In this document: piece after piece, positions 54,793-55,243 of the stretch
Layout of the letters: every line of letters begins with the position of its first letter
How positions within the stretch are numbered: position 1 is the first letter of the stretch
DNA from: a virus
Direction: 5' to 3' (one strand)
IMG/VR virus record: IMGVR_UViG_3300032516_000034
Location: 1 to 55,243 of that record
DNA: 55,243 bases
Made by a program: the position numbers and the translations under genes
The notes under the pieces: model-generated
Database searches by the model: none
Told to the model about the DNA's origin: nothing
The model's input: the letters and a program-made list of their open reading frames with translations, nothing else

Positions 54793-55243
54793 CTATTTCT
54801 TCGATTCGATCTTCTTGAACAGCTTTTTCACTCGCGACATCAGGCTCCGCTTCTTGGGCTTCTGTTCGGAAGGCGGCAGAACATCAACCACCTTTTCGAC
54901 AACAGGCTCCTCGGACTTTGGTAAACCTTCGGGCAAAGGCTTGGCAATTTTCTCAATGACCCGCTCCACAGCAGGACTCAGCAGTTCCGCTGGGATACCC
55001 GTAGCCTTGATTATATTCTTCTCTGCGTCTTTCATCCACTGCAAGTTGGGTAACGACAGTGTTTGAATCTCGGGCTCAACAACTTCATCTGGCGGCTGGA
55101 TCGGCGACGGCATTACAACAGCGGCAGGCGTTTCATTGATCTTGGCGTCAATCTCAGCCAGATCGTCTTCCATCGTCAGCTTCTCTACGACAACCTTTTC
55201 CCATCCGCAACCCTTGCAGTAGCGTGTGCGCTTGCCGTGCTTG
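54793..55243 (-). CDS. Zinc-ribbon / Pro-Glu-rich protein (5' end off window)
   Basis: Open to the right edge, at least 149 codons. The visible N part RTRYCKGCGWEKVVVEKL has a CxxC pair, half of a likely zinc ribbon. Then Pro/Val/Glu-rich linkers, a helix (LQWMKDAEKNIIKATGIPAELL) and a basic C terminus (KKRSLMSRVKKLFKKIESKK). ATG 55173 is an internal Met and probably not the real start. Function unknown. Confidence 0.6.
   Translation of the reverse strand, partial: KHGKRTRYCKGCGWEKVVVEKLTMEDDLAEIDAKINETPAAVVMPSPIQPPDEVVEPEIQTLSLPNLQWMKDAEKNIIKATGIPAELLSPAVERVIEKIAKPLPEGLPKSEEPVVEKVVDVLPPSEQKPKKRSLMSRVKKLFKKIESKK

Noticed and set aside
1-55243. tRNA genes, and a Y1 or serine transposase gene to mobilise the TnpB elements
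   Set aside because: I looked for tRNA-like cloverleafs in the gaps and for HUH or serine recombinase ORFs next to both tnpB genes and saw none; gaps are mostly under 100 nt. A dedicated tRNA scan was not possible here.

Overview
The window looks like about 55 kb of a large tailed dsDNA bacteriophage genome (or an integrated relative). It carries a terminase large subunit, a portal protein, a dense block of small virion-type genes, tail-fibre or adhesin genes, a SleB-type wall hydrolase, its own NAD-dependent DNA ligase, a RecQ helicase and many short unknown ORFs packed with 1-10 nt gaps or ATGA/GTGA overlaps. Every gene I support lies on the minus strand, so transcription runs from right to left. 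A Gram-negative host is inferred from an LpxR-like lipid A deacylase and from Sec-type signal peptides on tail-fibre-like proteins. I cannot name the host. I did not recognise a major capsid protein, a DNA polymerase or any tRNA.

Layout in the direction of transcription. 55243-43235: a non-virion block with small genes, a methyltransferase, the LpxR-like protein, an FtsH/Vps4-type AAA+ ATPase, a CobT-like VWA protein, a WGR-domain protein and a CobS-like AAA+ ATPase. 43155-37829: LigA, a run of small unknown genes and a Rad50-like half ATPase. 37750-36468: a TnpB element. 36397-28896: a MoxR-type ATPase, RecQ, a nucleoside 2-deoxyribosyltransferase-like protein, the SleB-type lysin, a glycosidase-like protein and small genes. 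28893-27565: a second TnpB element of a different subgroup. 27438-24220: adhesin-like virion genes and a small membrane protein. 24138-19279: a metallopeptidase/VWA protein, small genes, an HNR-like DNA-binding protein, a NusG-like protein and a two-HTH (sigma-like) protein. 19188-1: virion assembly genes (putative small terminase, TerL with one intein, portal with two inteins, an HD-domain protein, acidic SH3-like proteins), ending in a Kelch-propeller tail fibre that runs off the window.

Two intergenic sequence families appear to define the transcription programme. Family B (7 copies, CTGGAT-N17-AATGTA with exactly 17 nt every time) lies in front of non-virion genes: the ATPases, lysin and small unknowns. 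Family A (4 copies of a near-identical 20-mer, TCACAATTTTTTGATATTTT) lies in front of virion genes. They look like phage-specific middle and late promoters. The sigma-like and NusG-like genes at 19279-20374 are candidate regulators.

The most notable structure is a deleted IS605-type element (2355-2797) inserted in the start of the tail-fibre gene. Its ends match the complete TnpB element at 27565-28893. It has lost most of tnpB but keeps the 3' region that encodes the guide-RNA scaffold, and two hairpins show compensatory changes between the two copies. Removing it can rejoin a well-formed start (27 codons with a strong ribosome binding site at 2878) in frame with the tail-fibre signal peptide.
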